64,000 bases of DNA. Origin: Lacisediminihabitans changchengi (lineage in GTDB: Bacteria; Actinomycetota; Actinomycetes; Actinomycetales; Microbacteriaceae). Position 1 is the stretch's first letter. Every line of letters starts with the position of its first letter. Position numbers and translations under genes: made by a program. Under the pieces are notes generated by a model. The model did not search any database, had not been told where the DNA came from, and was given only the letters and a program-made list of their open reading frames with translations. The DNA is taken from contig NZ_JAEPES010000006.1 of assembly GCF_016634425.1 (NCBI RefSeq), positions 151,398 through 215,397 on the forward strand. The letters are read 5' to 3'. Below are positions 33,130 through 41,663 of the stretch, one piece after another.

Positions 33130-34989
33130 GTGAGTACAGTGCGTGGCGGGCATCCAGGTCCGCGGGGCCGCATCAGCGGCGGAGACGCGGATGCGCAGCG
33201 CGCCGCGAACGCACAGGCCCCGAAGATCCCGAACCTGTTGCCCCGCATCGCGGCTCTGTTCGCTCCGCATAAGACGGCGCTCATCACGACCGCCGTTCTC
33301 GTGATCATCGGCGCCGGTCTCACGGTGTTACCGCCGCTGCTCACCGCCCGCGCATTCGATATGGGGCTGTTCCCGAAGAGCGGCCACCCGAACTTCCCGG
33401 TGCTGCTCGAGATCGTTGGTCTGATGGTCTTGATCTTTGTCGCCTCGGCGGCGCTCGGCGTCTGGCAGACGTACCTCACCGCCACCGTCGGAAACAGGGT
33501 GATGGGCGCGATGCGGGTGCGCCTGTTCAGCCACCTCCAGCGGATGGAACTCGCGTTCTTCACCAGAACCAAGACCGGAATCATCCAGTCGCGGTTGCAG
33601 AACGACGTCGGCGGTGTGGCCAACGTGCTCACCAACACCGTCTCCAGCGTGCTCGGCAATACGGTCACCGTGATCGCGGCATTCGTGTCGATGCTCGTGC
33701 TCTCCTGGCAACTCACGGTGGTTGCGATCATCCTGATGCCGATCCTGGTCATCGCCCAGCGCCGCGTCGGCCGGGTGCGTGCCAAGATCGCCACCAAGAC
33801 GCAGGAGTCGCTCAGCGACATGACGGCAATCACGCAAGAGACGCTGTCGGTCTCCGGCATTCTGCTGGCCAAGAGCTTCAATCAGCAGAACACCGAGGTC
33901 GACCGGTACGCGAAGGAGAACGAGACCCAGATCGGGCTGCAGGTGCGTGAGCAGATGAGCGGCCAGTGGTTCTTCGCGATGGTGCAGATCTTTCTCGCGA
34001 TCATCCCCGCGGTGATCTACCTCTGCGCGGCATGGCTGATCCTGCGGGATGTCCCGGTCACCGCCGGCACGATCGTCGCCTTCACCACGGTGCAGGCCCG
34101 TCTGATGTTCCCGCTGCTCGGGCTCATGCGGGTCGCCCTCGACCTGCAGACCTCGCAGGCACTGTTCGCGCGCATCTTCGAGTACTTCGATCTGAAGCCC
34201 GCGATCGTCGACCGCCCGGCCGCACGCCCGGTGCAGCAGTCACGGGTGGGGCACGTCGCGTTCGATGACGTTGTCTTCCGGTATCCGGATGCCGGCGACG
34301 AGACACCGCCGACCCTCAAGGGGCTCTCGTTCGAGATCCAGCCCGGGCAGTACGCAGCCTTCGTCGGACCCTCGGGCGCAGGCAAGACGACCGTGTCATA
34401 TCTCGTCCCGCGGCTGTACGAGGCATCGGGGGGTACCGTGCGGTTCGCCGACACCGATGTGCGCGACCTCGAGCAGGAATCGCTGATCTCCAATATCGGG
34501 ATCGTCAGCCAGGAGACCTACCTGTTTCACGCGACGATCGCCGAGAACCTGCGCTACGCGAAGCCCGATTCGAGCGATGCCGAGCTCGAGGCTGCTGCCC
34601 GCGCCGCGAACATCCACGACACCATCGCGTCGTTCCCCGACCGGTACGAGACGGTGGTGGGGGAACGCGGCTACCGCCTCTCCGGAGGCGAGAAGCAGCG
34701 GATCGCGATCGCCAGGGTGCTGCTGAAAGACCCGGGCGTGCTCATTCTCGACGAGGCGACGAGCGCGTTGGACTCCATCTCGGAACGGGTCGTGCAGCAG
34801 GCGCTCGACACGGCATCCCGAGGTCGTACGACCATTGCGATCGCTCATCGGCTGTCGACGGTGGTCGGGGCAGACGTCATCTTCGTCGTCGACGGCGGCC
34901 GCATCGTTGAGCGCGGTACCCACTCGGAATTGATCAGCGCCGGGGGAGTTTACGCGCGGTTGCACGCGGAGCAGATAGCGCTGCGCTGA
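33130..34989 (+). CDS. ABC exporter, fused permease-ATPase
   Basis: A 619-residue half-transporter: six helices (about residues 45-330), then the ATPase with Walker A GPSGAGKTT (near residue 415), signature LSGGEKQRIAIARVLL and Walker B VLILDEATSALD. The GTG start at 33130 sits seven bases after TACAGT, so the mRNA may be leaderless. It probably works as a homodimer exporting a lipid or drug; the substrate is unknown. Confidence 0.92.
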   Translation: MSTVRGGHPGPRGRISGGDADAQRAANAQAPKIPNLLPRIAALFAPHKTALITTAVLVIIGAGLTVLPPLLTARAFDMGLFPKSGHPNFPVLLEIVGLMVLIFVASAALGVWQTYLTATVGNRVMGAMRVRLFSHLQRMELAFFTRTKTGIIQSRLQNDVGGVANVLTNTVSSVLGNTVTVIAAFVSMLVLSWQLTVVAIILMPILVIAQRRVGRVRAKIATKTQESLSDMTAITQETLSVSGILLAKSFNQQNTEVDRYAKENETQIGLQVREQMSGQWFFAMVQIFLAIIPAVIYLCAAWLILRDVPVTAGTIVAFTTVQARLMFPLLGLMRVALDLQTSQALFARIFEYFDLKPAIVDRPAARPVQQSRVGHVAFDDVVFRYPDAGDETPPTLKGLSFEIQPGQYAAFVGPSGAGKTTVSYLVPRLYEASGGTVRFADTDVRDLEQESLISNIGIVSQETYLFHATIAENLRYAKPDSSDAELEAAARAANIHDTIASFPDRYETVVGERGYRLSGGEKQRIAIARVLLKDPGVLILDEATSALDSISERVVQQALDTASRGRTTIAIAHRLSTVVGADVIFVVDGGRIVERGTHSELISAGGVYARLHAEQIALR

Positions 34990-35020
34990 CCCCTCCGCGC
35001 CGACCTGACAGCGCTGACGC

Positions 35021-35061
35021 AACGACGGCGCATCCGAGGTTTCCCTCGGATGCGCCGTTGG
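35021..35061. terminator. Bidirectional hairpin between convergent genes
   Basis: ACGGCGCATCCGAGG, loop TTTC, CCTCGGATGCGCCGT form a perfect 15-bp stem with flanking AACG/TTGG. It separates the exporter from the convergent hydrolase. It has no long T run. Confidence 0.75.
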
Positions 35062-35072
35062 AGAGAGCGGAG

Positions 35073-35909
35073 TTACTGCTTGATGAAGGCGAGGAGGTCG
35101 GGGTTGAGCACGTCCGCGTGGGTCGTGAGCATGCCGTGGGGGAACCCCTCGTAGATCTTGAGGGTGGAGTTCTGAAGCAGTTCGTGCTGCTTCAAGGAGG
35201 CGTCCTTGTATGGAACGATCTGATCGTCGTCGCCCTGAGCGACGAGAACCGGAACGGTGATCGCCTTGAGGTCATCGGTCTGGTCGGTCTCGGAGAACGC
35301 CTTGATGCCCTCATAGCCCGCCAGCGCGCTGCCCATCATGCCCTGACGCCACCAATTGTCGATCACGGGCTGGGAGACCGTGGCACCGGGGCGGTTGAAG
35401 CCGTAGAACGGCCCCGAAGCGACTGCCTGGTAGAACTCTGCACGGTTGGCCGCCAGCGCTTCGCGGTATCCGTCGAAGACCGAGAGGGGAGTCCCGTCGG
35501 GGTTCGCGTCGGTCTGCACCATCAGCGGGGGGATGGCGCAGACCAGGATGAGTTTCGCCACCCGGCCCTGCGGTTCGCCATACTTGGCGACGTATCGTGT
35601 GGCCTGGCCTCCCCCGGTGGAATGGCCGATGTGGATGGCGTTGTGCAGGTCGAGGTGCTCGACCACGGCGTTCACGTCGCTCGCATAGTGGTCCATGTCG
35701 TTGCCGGTGCTGACCTGGGTCGACCGCCCATGGCCTCGACGATCGGACGCAATTACCCGGTACCCATTGGCGTGGAAGAACAGCATCTGCCCGTCCCAGT
35801 CGTCAGCAGACAGCGGCCAACCGTGATGGAAGACGATGGGCTGGGCGTCGGGGCTGCCCCAGTCCTTGTAGTAAATCTCTACGCCATCGTCTGTGGTCAC
35901 AAACGGCAT
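35073..35909 (-). CDS. Alpha/beta hydrolase (non-heme haloperoxidase type)
   Basis: A 278-residue hydrolase from ATG 35909 with GGAGGT six bases upstream. The oxyanion region is FHHGWPLSADDW, the nucleophile is S97 in IGHSTGGG, the acid lies after VLVAQGDDDQIVPY, and the histidine is in GFPHGM. The sequence is closest in style to the cofactor-free haloperoxidase/esterase group with DRRGHGRS. The natural substrate is unknown. Confidence 0.92.
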   Translation of the reverse strand: MPFVTTDDGVEIYYKDWGSPDAQPIVFHHGWPLSADDWDGQMLFFHANGYRVIASDRRGHGRSTQVSTGNDMDHYASDVNAVVEHLDLHNAIHIGHSTGGGQATRYVAKYGEPQGRVAKLILVCAIPPLMVQTDANPDGTPLSVFDGYREALAANRAEFYQAVASGPFYGFNRPGATVSQPVIDNWWRQGMMGSALAGYEGIKAFSETDQTDDLKAITVPVLVAQGDDDQIVPYKDASLKQHELLQNSTLKIYEGFPHGMLTTHADVLNPDLLAFIKQ

Positions 35910-36136
35910 GATCAACCTCCGGGTTCACGTCGAACCAAGCAGCGCTCGGCACAACTGATGGGTGCTGGTGCCCCCATGTGAGGGCACGATCGGGACCACC
36001 TCGTTTGCGGGCCCACATCGAGAGTGCTCCGGTTGCCCAGTCATTGCATCAGTCATTTGTACGCCTTTCGACATTTGCGCCACTGGTTAACCACCCTGCG
36101 TAATCTCCACCGTGCCGCCGGTAGATTGGCAGCACC
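35910..36136. promoter_or_regulatory. Divergent region between hydrolase and cystathionine beta-synthase
   Basis: 227 bases with no gene. TAATCT (36101-36106) and TAGATT (36122-36127) are possible -10 elements for the beta-synthase, the latter near enough to the ATG to imply a very short leader. No clear operator is seen. Confidence 0.35.
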
Positions 36137-37501
36137 ATGAAGTACGCCAACAGTGTCATCGACCTCGTCGGAAACACCCCCCTCGTCAAGTTGAACAGCG
36201 TCACCGAGGGGATCGTGGCGACCGTGCTGGTCAAGGTCGAGTACCTCAACCCCGGCGGCTCATCGAAGGATCGGATCGCTACCCGCATCATCGATGCTGC
36301 CGAGCGGGACGGCTTGCTAAAGCCCGGCGGCACCATCGTCGAACCGACCTCCGGCAACACCGGCATCGGCCTGGCACTCGTCGCCCAGCAGCGCGGTTAC
36401 CGATGTGTCTTCGTGCTCCCCGACAAGGTCGGCGAGGAGAAGCGCAACGTGCTCCGCGCGTACGGCGCCGAGATCGTGGTAACCCCCACCGCCGTGGAGC
36501 CGAGCAGTCCCGAGTCGTACTATTCGGTTTCCGATCGACTCGCCCGCGAGATCCCGGGCGCGTTCAAACCGAACCAATACTCGAACCCGAACGGGCCACT
36601 GAGCCACTATGAGACCACCGGCCCCGAGATCTGGCGCGACACCGAAGGTCTGGTGACGCACTTCGTCGCCGGCGTCGGTACCGGCGGCACGATCAGCGGC
36701 GTCGGAAAGTACCTCAAGGAGGTGTCGCATGGCGCGGTGCGCATCATCGGCGCGGATCCCGAGGGCTCGGTCTACTCGGGCGGCACCGGGCGGCCATACC
36801 TGGTCGAGGGAGTCGGGGAAGACTTCTGGCCCGAGGCCTATGACGGATCCGTCGTCGACGAGATCATCGCATCGTCCGACGCCGAGTCGTTCGACTTCAC
36901 CCGGCGGCTCGCCCGGGAAGAGGGGCTGCTGGTCGGCGGCTCCAGCGGATTGGCCGTCGCCTCCGCACTGAAGGCCGCGCGCGATCTGCCCGCCGACGCC
37001 GTGATGGTCGTGCTGCTGCCCGATGGCGGCCGCGGCTACCTGGGCAAGGTCTTCAATGACAAGTGGATGCAGTCGTACGGCTTCACGCAGGTCTCCGACG
37101 AGAAGACGGTGGCCGACATCGTGCAGGAGAAGGCCGGGGCGATCCCGGATCTCGTGCACGTGCATCCCTCGGACACCGTGCGTGACGCCATCGAGATCAT
37201 GTCCAAGTACGGCGTCTCGCAATTGCCGGTGCTCACCGCGGAGCCGCCGGTCGTGATCGGCGAAGTGGTCGGTGCGCTCGACGAGCGAGCCCTGCTCGAA
37301 GCCGTCTTCGGTGGTGACGCCCAGATGACCGACCCAGTAGGGAAATTTATCGGGCAACCGCTCGGTTTGATCGGGGTACATGAGGCGATCAGTGTCGCCC
37401 GAGCGTCACTGAGCAAGGCGGATGCCCTGCTCGTCACCCAGGACGGCAAGCCAGTAGCCGTCATCACCCGTCAAGACCTGCTCACCTTCCTCTCCGACTG
37501 A
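36137..37501 (+). CDS. Cystathionine beta-synthase
   Basis: A 454-residue PLP enzyme. The PLP lysine is K44 in NPGGSSKDRIA, the substrate loop is TSGNTGIGLALVAQQRGY, and the phosphate loop is GVGTGGTISGVGKYL. Two CBS domains occupy about residues 330-454. It condenses homocysteine and serine to cystathionine in reverse transsulfuration. It is followed 75 bases later by the gamma-synthase gene, a common actinobacterial pair. Confidence 0.94.
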   Translation: MKYANSVIDLVGNTPLVKLNSVTEGIVATVLVKVEYLNPGGSSKDRIATRIIDAAERDGLLKPGGTIVEPTSGNTGIGLALVAQQRGYRCVFVLPDKVGEEKRNVLRAYGAEIVVTPTAVEPSSPESYYSVSDRLAREIPGAFKPNQYSNPNGPLSHYETTGPEIWRDTEGLVTHFVAGVGTGGTISGVGKYLKEVSHGAVRIIGADPEGSVYSGGTGRPYLVEGVGEDFWPEAYDGSVVDEIIASSDAESFDFTRRLAREEGLLVGGSSGLAVASALKAARDLPADAVMVVLLPDGGRGYLGKVFNDKWMQSYGFTQVSDEKTVADIVQEKAGAIPDLVHVHPSDTVRDAIEIMSKYGVSQLPVLTAEPPVVIGEVVGALDERALLEAVFGGDAQMTDPVGKFIGQPLGLIGVHEAISVARASLSKADALLVTQDGKPVAVITRQDLLTFLSD

Positions 37502-37576
37502 TCGCTCCCTATTTCTTCCCAGCTCGACCTTTTTCACCACGCCCCTTTTCCCGACCTCGACGAAATCGGTACCCCT

Positions 37577-38728
37577 GTGTCTGACAGCCATGACTTCTCC
37601 ACCCGCGCAATCCACGTCGGGCAGGAGTTCGATCCATCAACCGGATCGGTGATCCCCCCGATTTATCAGACCTCCACCTTTGTTCAAGACGGCATCGGTG
37701 GGTTCCGCGGTGGGTACGAGTACGCCCGCAGCGCTAACCCCACGCGTTCATCCCTCGAGACGCTCCTGGCCGATCTCGAGGGTGGGGCGCACGGTTTCAG
37801 CTTCGCCTCGGGGCTCGCGGCAGAAGACACGCTGCTGCGAGCGGTGCTGAAGCCCGGCGATCACATCGTCATGGGCAACGACGTGTATGGCGGAACCCAC
37901 CGCCTCATCGACCGCACGTTCACCTCGTGGGGCATCGAGCTCGACACCGTAGAGATGATGAACCTCGACGCCGTGCGCGCCGCGGTCACTCCGAAGACCC
38001 GTGTGCTGTGGGTAGAGACCCCCAGTAACCCGCTGATGAAGATCAGCGACATCGCCGCTCTGGTCGAGATCGGTCACGCTGCGGGAGCGATCGTCGTCGT
38101 CGACAACACCTTCGCCTCGCCGTATCTGCAGAACCCGCTCGCCTTCGGTGCTGACGCCGTCTCTCACTCCACCACCAAGTACCTGGGCGGTCACTCCGAC
38201 GTGCTCGGCGGCGGCCTGGTCATCGCCGATGACGAACTCGCCGAGAAGGTGCGCTTCCTGCAGTTCGCGGTCGGTGCCGTCTCCGGGCCGATGGATGCCT
38301 GGCTCACCGTCCGCGGAATCAAGACCCTGGCCTTGCGCATGGAGAAGCACTCCTCGAACGCGCAGGCCATCGCCGAGACGCTGGTGGCGCATCCGGCCGT
38401 CGAGCGGGTCTACTACCCGGGCCTCGCCGACCACCCCGGCCACGACCTCGCCGCACGCCAGATGCGCGGTTTCGGGGGGATGCTGTCTCTGCAGCTCGCC
38501 GGCGGCCCGGCCGCGGCACGCACGTTCGCCGAGTCGACGAGCCTGTTCCAGCTGGCCGAGTCGCTCGGCGGGGTCGAGTCGCTGATCGGCTACCCGACCG
38601 AGATGACCCACGCGTCCGTGCGCGGCACCGCGCTCGCCGTACCGGAGAACCTCGTGCGGCTCTCGGTCGGCATCGAGGGTGTCGACGACCTCACCGCCGA
38701 TCTGCTCGAGGGTCTCGCCCGACTGTAG
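37577..38728 (+). CDS. Cystathionine gamma-synthase
   Basis: A 383-residue Cys/Met-metabolism PLP enzyme. The PLP lysine is K201 in SHSTTKYLGGHSD, and it has YEYARSANPTR and SLGGVESLIGYPTEMTHASV. It makes cystathionine from cysteine and an activated homoserine ester, or runs as a gamma-lyase; the two cannot be separated from sequence alone. Start GTG 37577. Its stop lies 17 bases before palindrome B. Confidence 0.93.
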   Translation: MSDSHDFSTRAIHVGQEFDPSTGSVIPPIYQTSTFVQDGIGGFRGGYEYARSANPTRSSLETLLADLEGGAHGFSFASGLAAEDTLLRAVLKPGDHIVMGNDVYGGTHRLIDRTFTSWGIELDTVEMMNLDAVRAAVTPKTRVLWVETPSNPLMKISDIAALVEIGHAAGAIVVVDNTFASPYLQNPLAFGADAVSHSTTKYLGGHSDVLGGGLVIADDELAEKVRFLQFAVGAVSGPMDAWLTVRGIKTLALRMEKHSSNAQAIAETLVAHPAVERVYYPGLADHPGHDLAARQMRGFGGMLSLQLAGGPAAARTFAESTSLFQLAESLGGVESLIGYPTEMTHASVRGTALAVPENLVRLSVGIEGVDDLTADLLEGLARL

Positions 38729-38745
38729 CTCCCGCTACTTTCCCC

Positions 38746-38804
38746 TCGAGTTGTCACAGATCGATCCTTCGCCCCGGGCGTGAGGTCGATCTGTGACAAC
38801 TCGA
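38746..38804. repeat. Palindrome B, copy 1 (perfect arms)
   Basis: TCGAGTTGTCACAGATCGA (38746-38764) is the exact reverse complement of 38786-38804, a 19-bp stem with a 21-base centre that includes GCCCCGGGC. It lies 78 bases before the second DUF559 gene. Confidence 0.95.
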
Positions 38805-38833
38805 TGCGCAGTGCAGTTCGGCCGCCGCTCGCG

Positions 38834-38843
38834 CTGTGGATAA
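38834..38843 (+). promoter_or_regulatory. CTGTGGATAA motif (DnaA-box-like)
   Basis: TGTGGATAA (38835-38843) is the exact reverse complement of the DnaA box TTATCCACA. CTGTGGATA lies 40 nt before the ATG, the same distance as in the paralogue at 1039. Confidence 0.55.
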
Positions 38844-38882
38844 CGAATGCTGTGCACTCCCGTTGTGGTCCACGCTGTCGTC

Positions 38883-39809
38883 ATGCGCAGCCGAACCTCG
38901 CTCCCCGCTCCTCTGCACTCCCGCGCGTTCTCGACGGCCGAGGGCCGTTCAGCCGGCGTCGGCGAGGGGCGGATGCGCGGCCCTGACCTCGCTCGGCCCT
39001 TCGCGGGGGTACGTGTGCCTCGACACCTCCCCGAGCTCGGGATCGTGACTCGGTGCCGCGGGTACGAAACGCTCCTTCGGCCGGATCAGTTCTTCAGTCA
39101 CACCACTGCGGCACGGTTGTGGGGATGCCCCGTTCGCGGACCAAAGAACGAGGCGTCGCACGTGTCGGTGCCGCACCCCGCGCGCGCTCCCCGCTCGGCT
39201 GGCGTCGTCGGGCATCAGACGCGAGAGGCCAGCATAGTCACGCGTCAGGGGTTTCCGTGCTCCGATTCGGTGAGTACCTGGCTCGCCCTAGCCTCCGTCG
39301 TCGACGAGAACGAGCTCATCGTCGCGGGCGACCATCTCCTGCTGGACCCGTATGTGCTCGACCCGTACGACATCCGCCCATACGCGACACTCGCGCAGGT
39401 GACGAAGGCGGTGGAGGACTTCCACGGTCGAGGGGCACGAGCCGCGGCATCCGCTCTCCCCCTGCTGAGCCGTCGCGCGGAGTCGCGCACTGAGACTTTG
39501 CTGCGGCTGCTTCTCTTGCGATCTGGGTTGCCCATGCCGGACGTGAATCGTGAAGTTTTCGACGGGGCAGGACGCTTTATCGCCCGCGTCGACCTGCTGT
39601 TTCGTCAATGGCGGGTGATCGTCGAGTACGACGGCGAGCAGCATCGAGTCGACGACCAGCAGTATGAGATCGACCTGCATCGCCTCGACCGGTTGAGGTC
39701 CGCGGGCTGGACCGTGGTGCAAGTGCGTAAGCGCGGGCTCTTCGTGACGCAGGCTGACACTATCGCCAGGGTCGCGCGGGCGCTTCGCGCACACGGATGG
39801 CCGGGCTGA
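38883..39809 (+). CDS. AbiEi-like / DUF559 (PD-(D/E)XK-type) protein B
   Basis: A 308-residue protein homologous to the one at 146-1039: shared landmarks are ARPFAGVRV, TAARLWGCPV, VAGDHLL and ALPLLSRRAES. The C-terminal DUF559 part has E204, D237 in ARVDLLF, the full E248-Y-D-G motif and H254, closer to the family consensus than protein A. It may bind or cut DNA; a role as a restriction-like, repair or homing-type nuclease is open. The start at 38883 was chosen by alignment with protein A; ATG 38847 is an alternative. The stop is 13 bases before palindrome B copy 2. Confidence 0.8.
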   Translation: MRSRTSLPAPLHSRAFSTAEGRSAGVGEGRMRGPDLARPFAGVRVPRHLPELGIVTRCRGYETLLRPDQFFSHTTAARLWGCPVRGPKNEASHVSVPHPARAPRSAGVVGHQTREASIVTRQGFPCSDSVSTWLALASVVDENELIVAGDHLLLDPYVLDPYDIRPYATLAQVTKAVEDFHGRGARAAASALPLLSRRAESRTETLLRLLLLRSGLPMPDVNREVFDGAGRFIARVDLLFRQWRVIVEYDGEQHRVDDQQYEIDLHRLDRLRSAGWTVVQVRKRGLFVTQADTIARVARALRAHGWPG

Positions 39810-39822
39810 GTCGATCCGCCCC

Positions 39823-39881
39823 TCGACTTGTCACAGATCGACCCTCAGCCCTGGGCGTGAGGTCGATCTGTGACAGCTCGA
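39823..39881. repeat. Palindrome B, copy 2
   Basis: TCGACTTGTCACAGATCGA (39823-39841) and its partner 39863-39881, with two mismatched positions in the stem. The inner part, including the GGGCGTGAGG segment, matches copy 1. It lies 13 bases after the DUF559 stop. Confidence 0.93.
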
Positions 39882-39904
39882 GGAAGAAATCACGCGGGCG
39901 ACCG

Positions 39905-40738
39905 CTACGAGAGGATGTCTTTCCGGGAAAAGCGGACATAGGCCAGCCCGCCGAACACCACGATGTAGCCCGCCTGCAGCACCGCGTTCGATGCGAACGA
40001 GTCCCACGCGATCGGCTGCCGCAGCAGGTCGCCGAAGCTCAGCCAGTAGTGCGAGAACAGAAACGGATGCAGCCAGTCCAGCTGCGGCAAGGAGTCCGCG
40101 ATCTGCACCGCGACATCCAGCACAACGGTCGCGGCCATCGCGCCGACCGGCACGTCGGTCAGCGTCGAGATGAACAGCCCGACGGCGGCGAACCCGAGCA
40201 GACTCACCGTCACGTAGAGGGCGATGAGCAGGGCCCGACCCAGCGCCTCGCTCACGCCGACCGTGTCTCCGGAGAGCAGCGTGGTCGGTCCGATCGGAAA
40301 CAGCGCCGCACCGATCAGCGCGCCGGCGACCGCGACGGTGAGGGTCGCGGCGAGACAGAACAGCGCGATCCCGATGTACTTGACGATCAGCAGACGGATG
40401 CGTCCGGCCGGGGCCACCAGCAGATACCGCAGTGTTCCCGTGCTCGCCTCGCCGGCGATCGCATCGCCGGAGACGACCCCCACCGTCAGCGGCAGAAACA
40501 GCGGAACCGCGAGCAGCAGGCCGGCGAACGTGACGAACAGCCCGTTCTCGCTGATGTCGCTGATGAACGCCGGCCCGCGCCCCGACCCGGTGATCTTGAC
40601 CGCCACGGCGACCAAGACCGGCACCGCAGCCAGCGCGAGCAGCATGGCCCAGGTTCGTTTGCGCCGGAACAGCACTGTGATCTCCGACGCGAGCAGTGCC
40701 AGCCCTACCCGACTACTGGGCAACGTCGAAACCCTCAC
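39905..40738 (-). CDS. ABC-2 type transporter permease
   Basis: A 277-residue membrane protein with about six helices, starting at GTG 40738 within the 3' end of the ATPase gene (26-base overlap). The segment SGDAIAGEASTGTLRYLLVAP is characteristic of ABC-2 permeases. With the ATPase at 40713 it forms an exporter of unknown substrate. It is the third gene of the LolA-like/ATPase/permease operon. Confidence 0.87.
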   Translation of the reverse strand: MRVSTLPSSRVGLALLASEITVLFRRKRTWAMLLALAAVPVLVAVAVKITGSGRGPAFISDISENGLFVTFAGLLLAVPLFLPLTVGVVSGDAIAGEASTGTLRYLLVAPAGRIRLLIVKYIGIALFCLAATLTVAVAGALIGAALFPIGPTTLLSGDTVGVSEALGRALLIALYVTVSLLGFAAVGLFISTLTDVPVGAMAATVVLDVAVQIADSLPQLDWLHPFLFSHYWLSFGDLLRQPIAWDSFASNAVLQAGYIVVFGGLAYVRFSRKDILS

Positions 40739-41663
40739 CGGTGAGTGCGACGAACCGGTCCTCGAGACTCGGACGTTCCACGGCGAAGGCCCGAACGCGC
40801 ACTCCCGCAGCCACCAGCGCGGGCACGATGGCGTCGGGATCCACCGCGGCTCCAAGGGGTGAGACCACCGTCGATTCCGCGGAGCCATGCTCGATCGTGG
40901 CGAGCAGCCCGAGCCCGGCCAGCGCGCTGACGGCGGCCGCGGCATCCGGAGTGATCAAACGGATGCCCGGCTCGCCGACCCGGCGCAACTCCTCGAGCGT
41001 GCCCTGGGCCACCAACCGTCCCGCGCTCATGATCGCGGCGTGCGTGCACATCTGCTCGATCTCCGCGAGCAGGTGGCTGGAGACGAACACCGTTGTTCCC
41101 TCGGCGGCGAGCGAACTGACGAGCGAGCGCACCTCACGGGTGCCCTGCGGATCGAGGCCGTTGGTCGGCTCGTCGAGCACCAGCAGGTCGCGCGGCATCA
41201 GCAGGGCATTCGCGAGCCCGAGGCGCTGCTTCATGCCGAGCGAGTACGCCTTCACCTTCTTGCGGCCGACGCCGGAGAGTCCGACCCGGTCGAGTGCGCT
41301 CTCGACCCGGGCCGTGCGGGTGGCTGACGGTGCGCGTCGGTCGGCGGAGTCGAGGCGGCGGAGGTTGGCGGTGCCGGAGAGAAAAGGGTAGAAGCCGGGG
41401 CCCTCGACGAGCGCGCCGACCTTCGGCAATACCGACCGCAGGCCCATCGGCATGCTTTCGCCGAGCACAGTCGCGCTTCCACTGGAGGCAGAGATCAGGC
41501 CGAGGAGCATTCTAATCGTGGTGGTCTTGCCTGACCCATTCGGGCCGAGGAAGCCGAAAACCGAGCCGCGCGGCACGCTCAGGTCGACCTCCTGAACGGC
41601 GGCATGGCCGCCGAAGCGTTTGGTCAGGCCACCCGTCTCGATCGCGAGCGAGCCGTCGCTCAC
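40713..41663 (-). CDS. ABC-2 type transporter ATPase
   Basis: A 316-residue ATPase with Walker A GPNGSGKTTT, signature YSLGMKQRLGLANAL and Walker B LLVLDEPTNGLDP, followed by a C-terminal extension of about 90 residues. The GTG start at 41663 overlaps the stop of the LolA-like gene (GTGA). The class includes drug and lipid exporters (CcmA/DrrA type). Confidence 0.94.
   Translation of the reverse strand: MSDGSLAIETGGLTKRFGGHAAVQEVDLSVPRGSVFGFLGPNGSGKTTTIRMLLGLISASSGSATVLGESMPMGLRSVLPKVGALVEGPGFYPFLSGTANLRRLDSADRRAPSATRTARVESALDRVGLSGVGRKKVKAYSLGMKQRLGLANALLMPRDLLVLDEPTNGLDPQGTREVRSLVSSLAAEGTTVFVSSHLLAEIEQMCTHAAIMSAGRLVAQGTLEELRRVGEPGIRLITPDAAAAVSALAGLGLLATIEHGSAESTVVSPLGAAVDPDAIVPALVAAGVRVRAFAVERPSLEDRFVALTGEGFDVAQ

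Larger units (their letters stand above)
38746..39881 (+). mobile_element. Candidate palindrome-bracketed AbiEi/DUF559 element B
   Basis: A 1136-bp unit of palindrome B copy 1, a leader, an AbiEi/DUF559 gene and palindrome B copy 2. It sits between two convergent gene ends (17 and 23 bases from their stops), a site where insertion would do little harm. The structure repeats that of 90-1166 with an unrelated palindrome sequence. No transposase or target duplication is visible, so mobility is inferred only. Confidence 0.5.
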
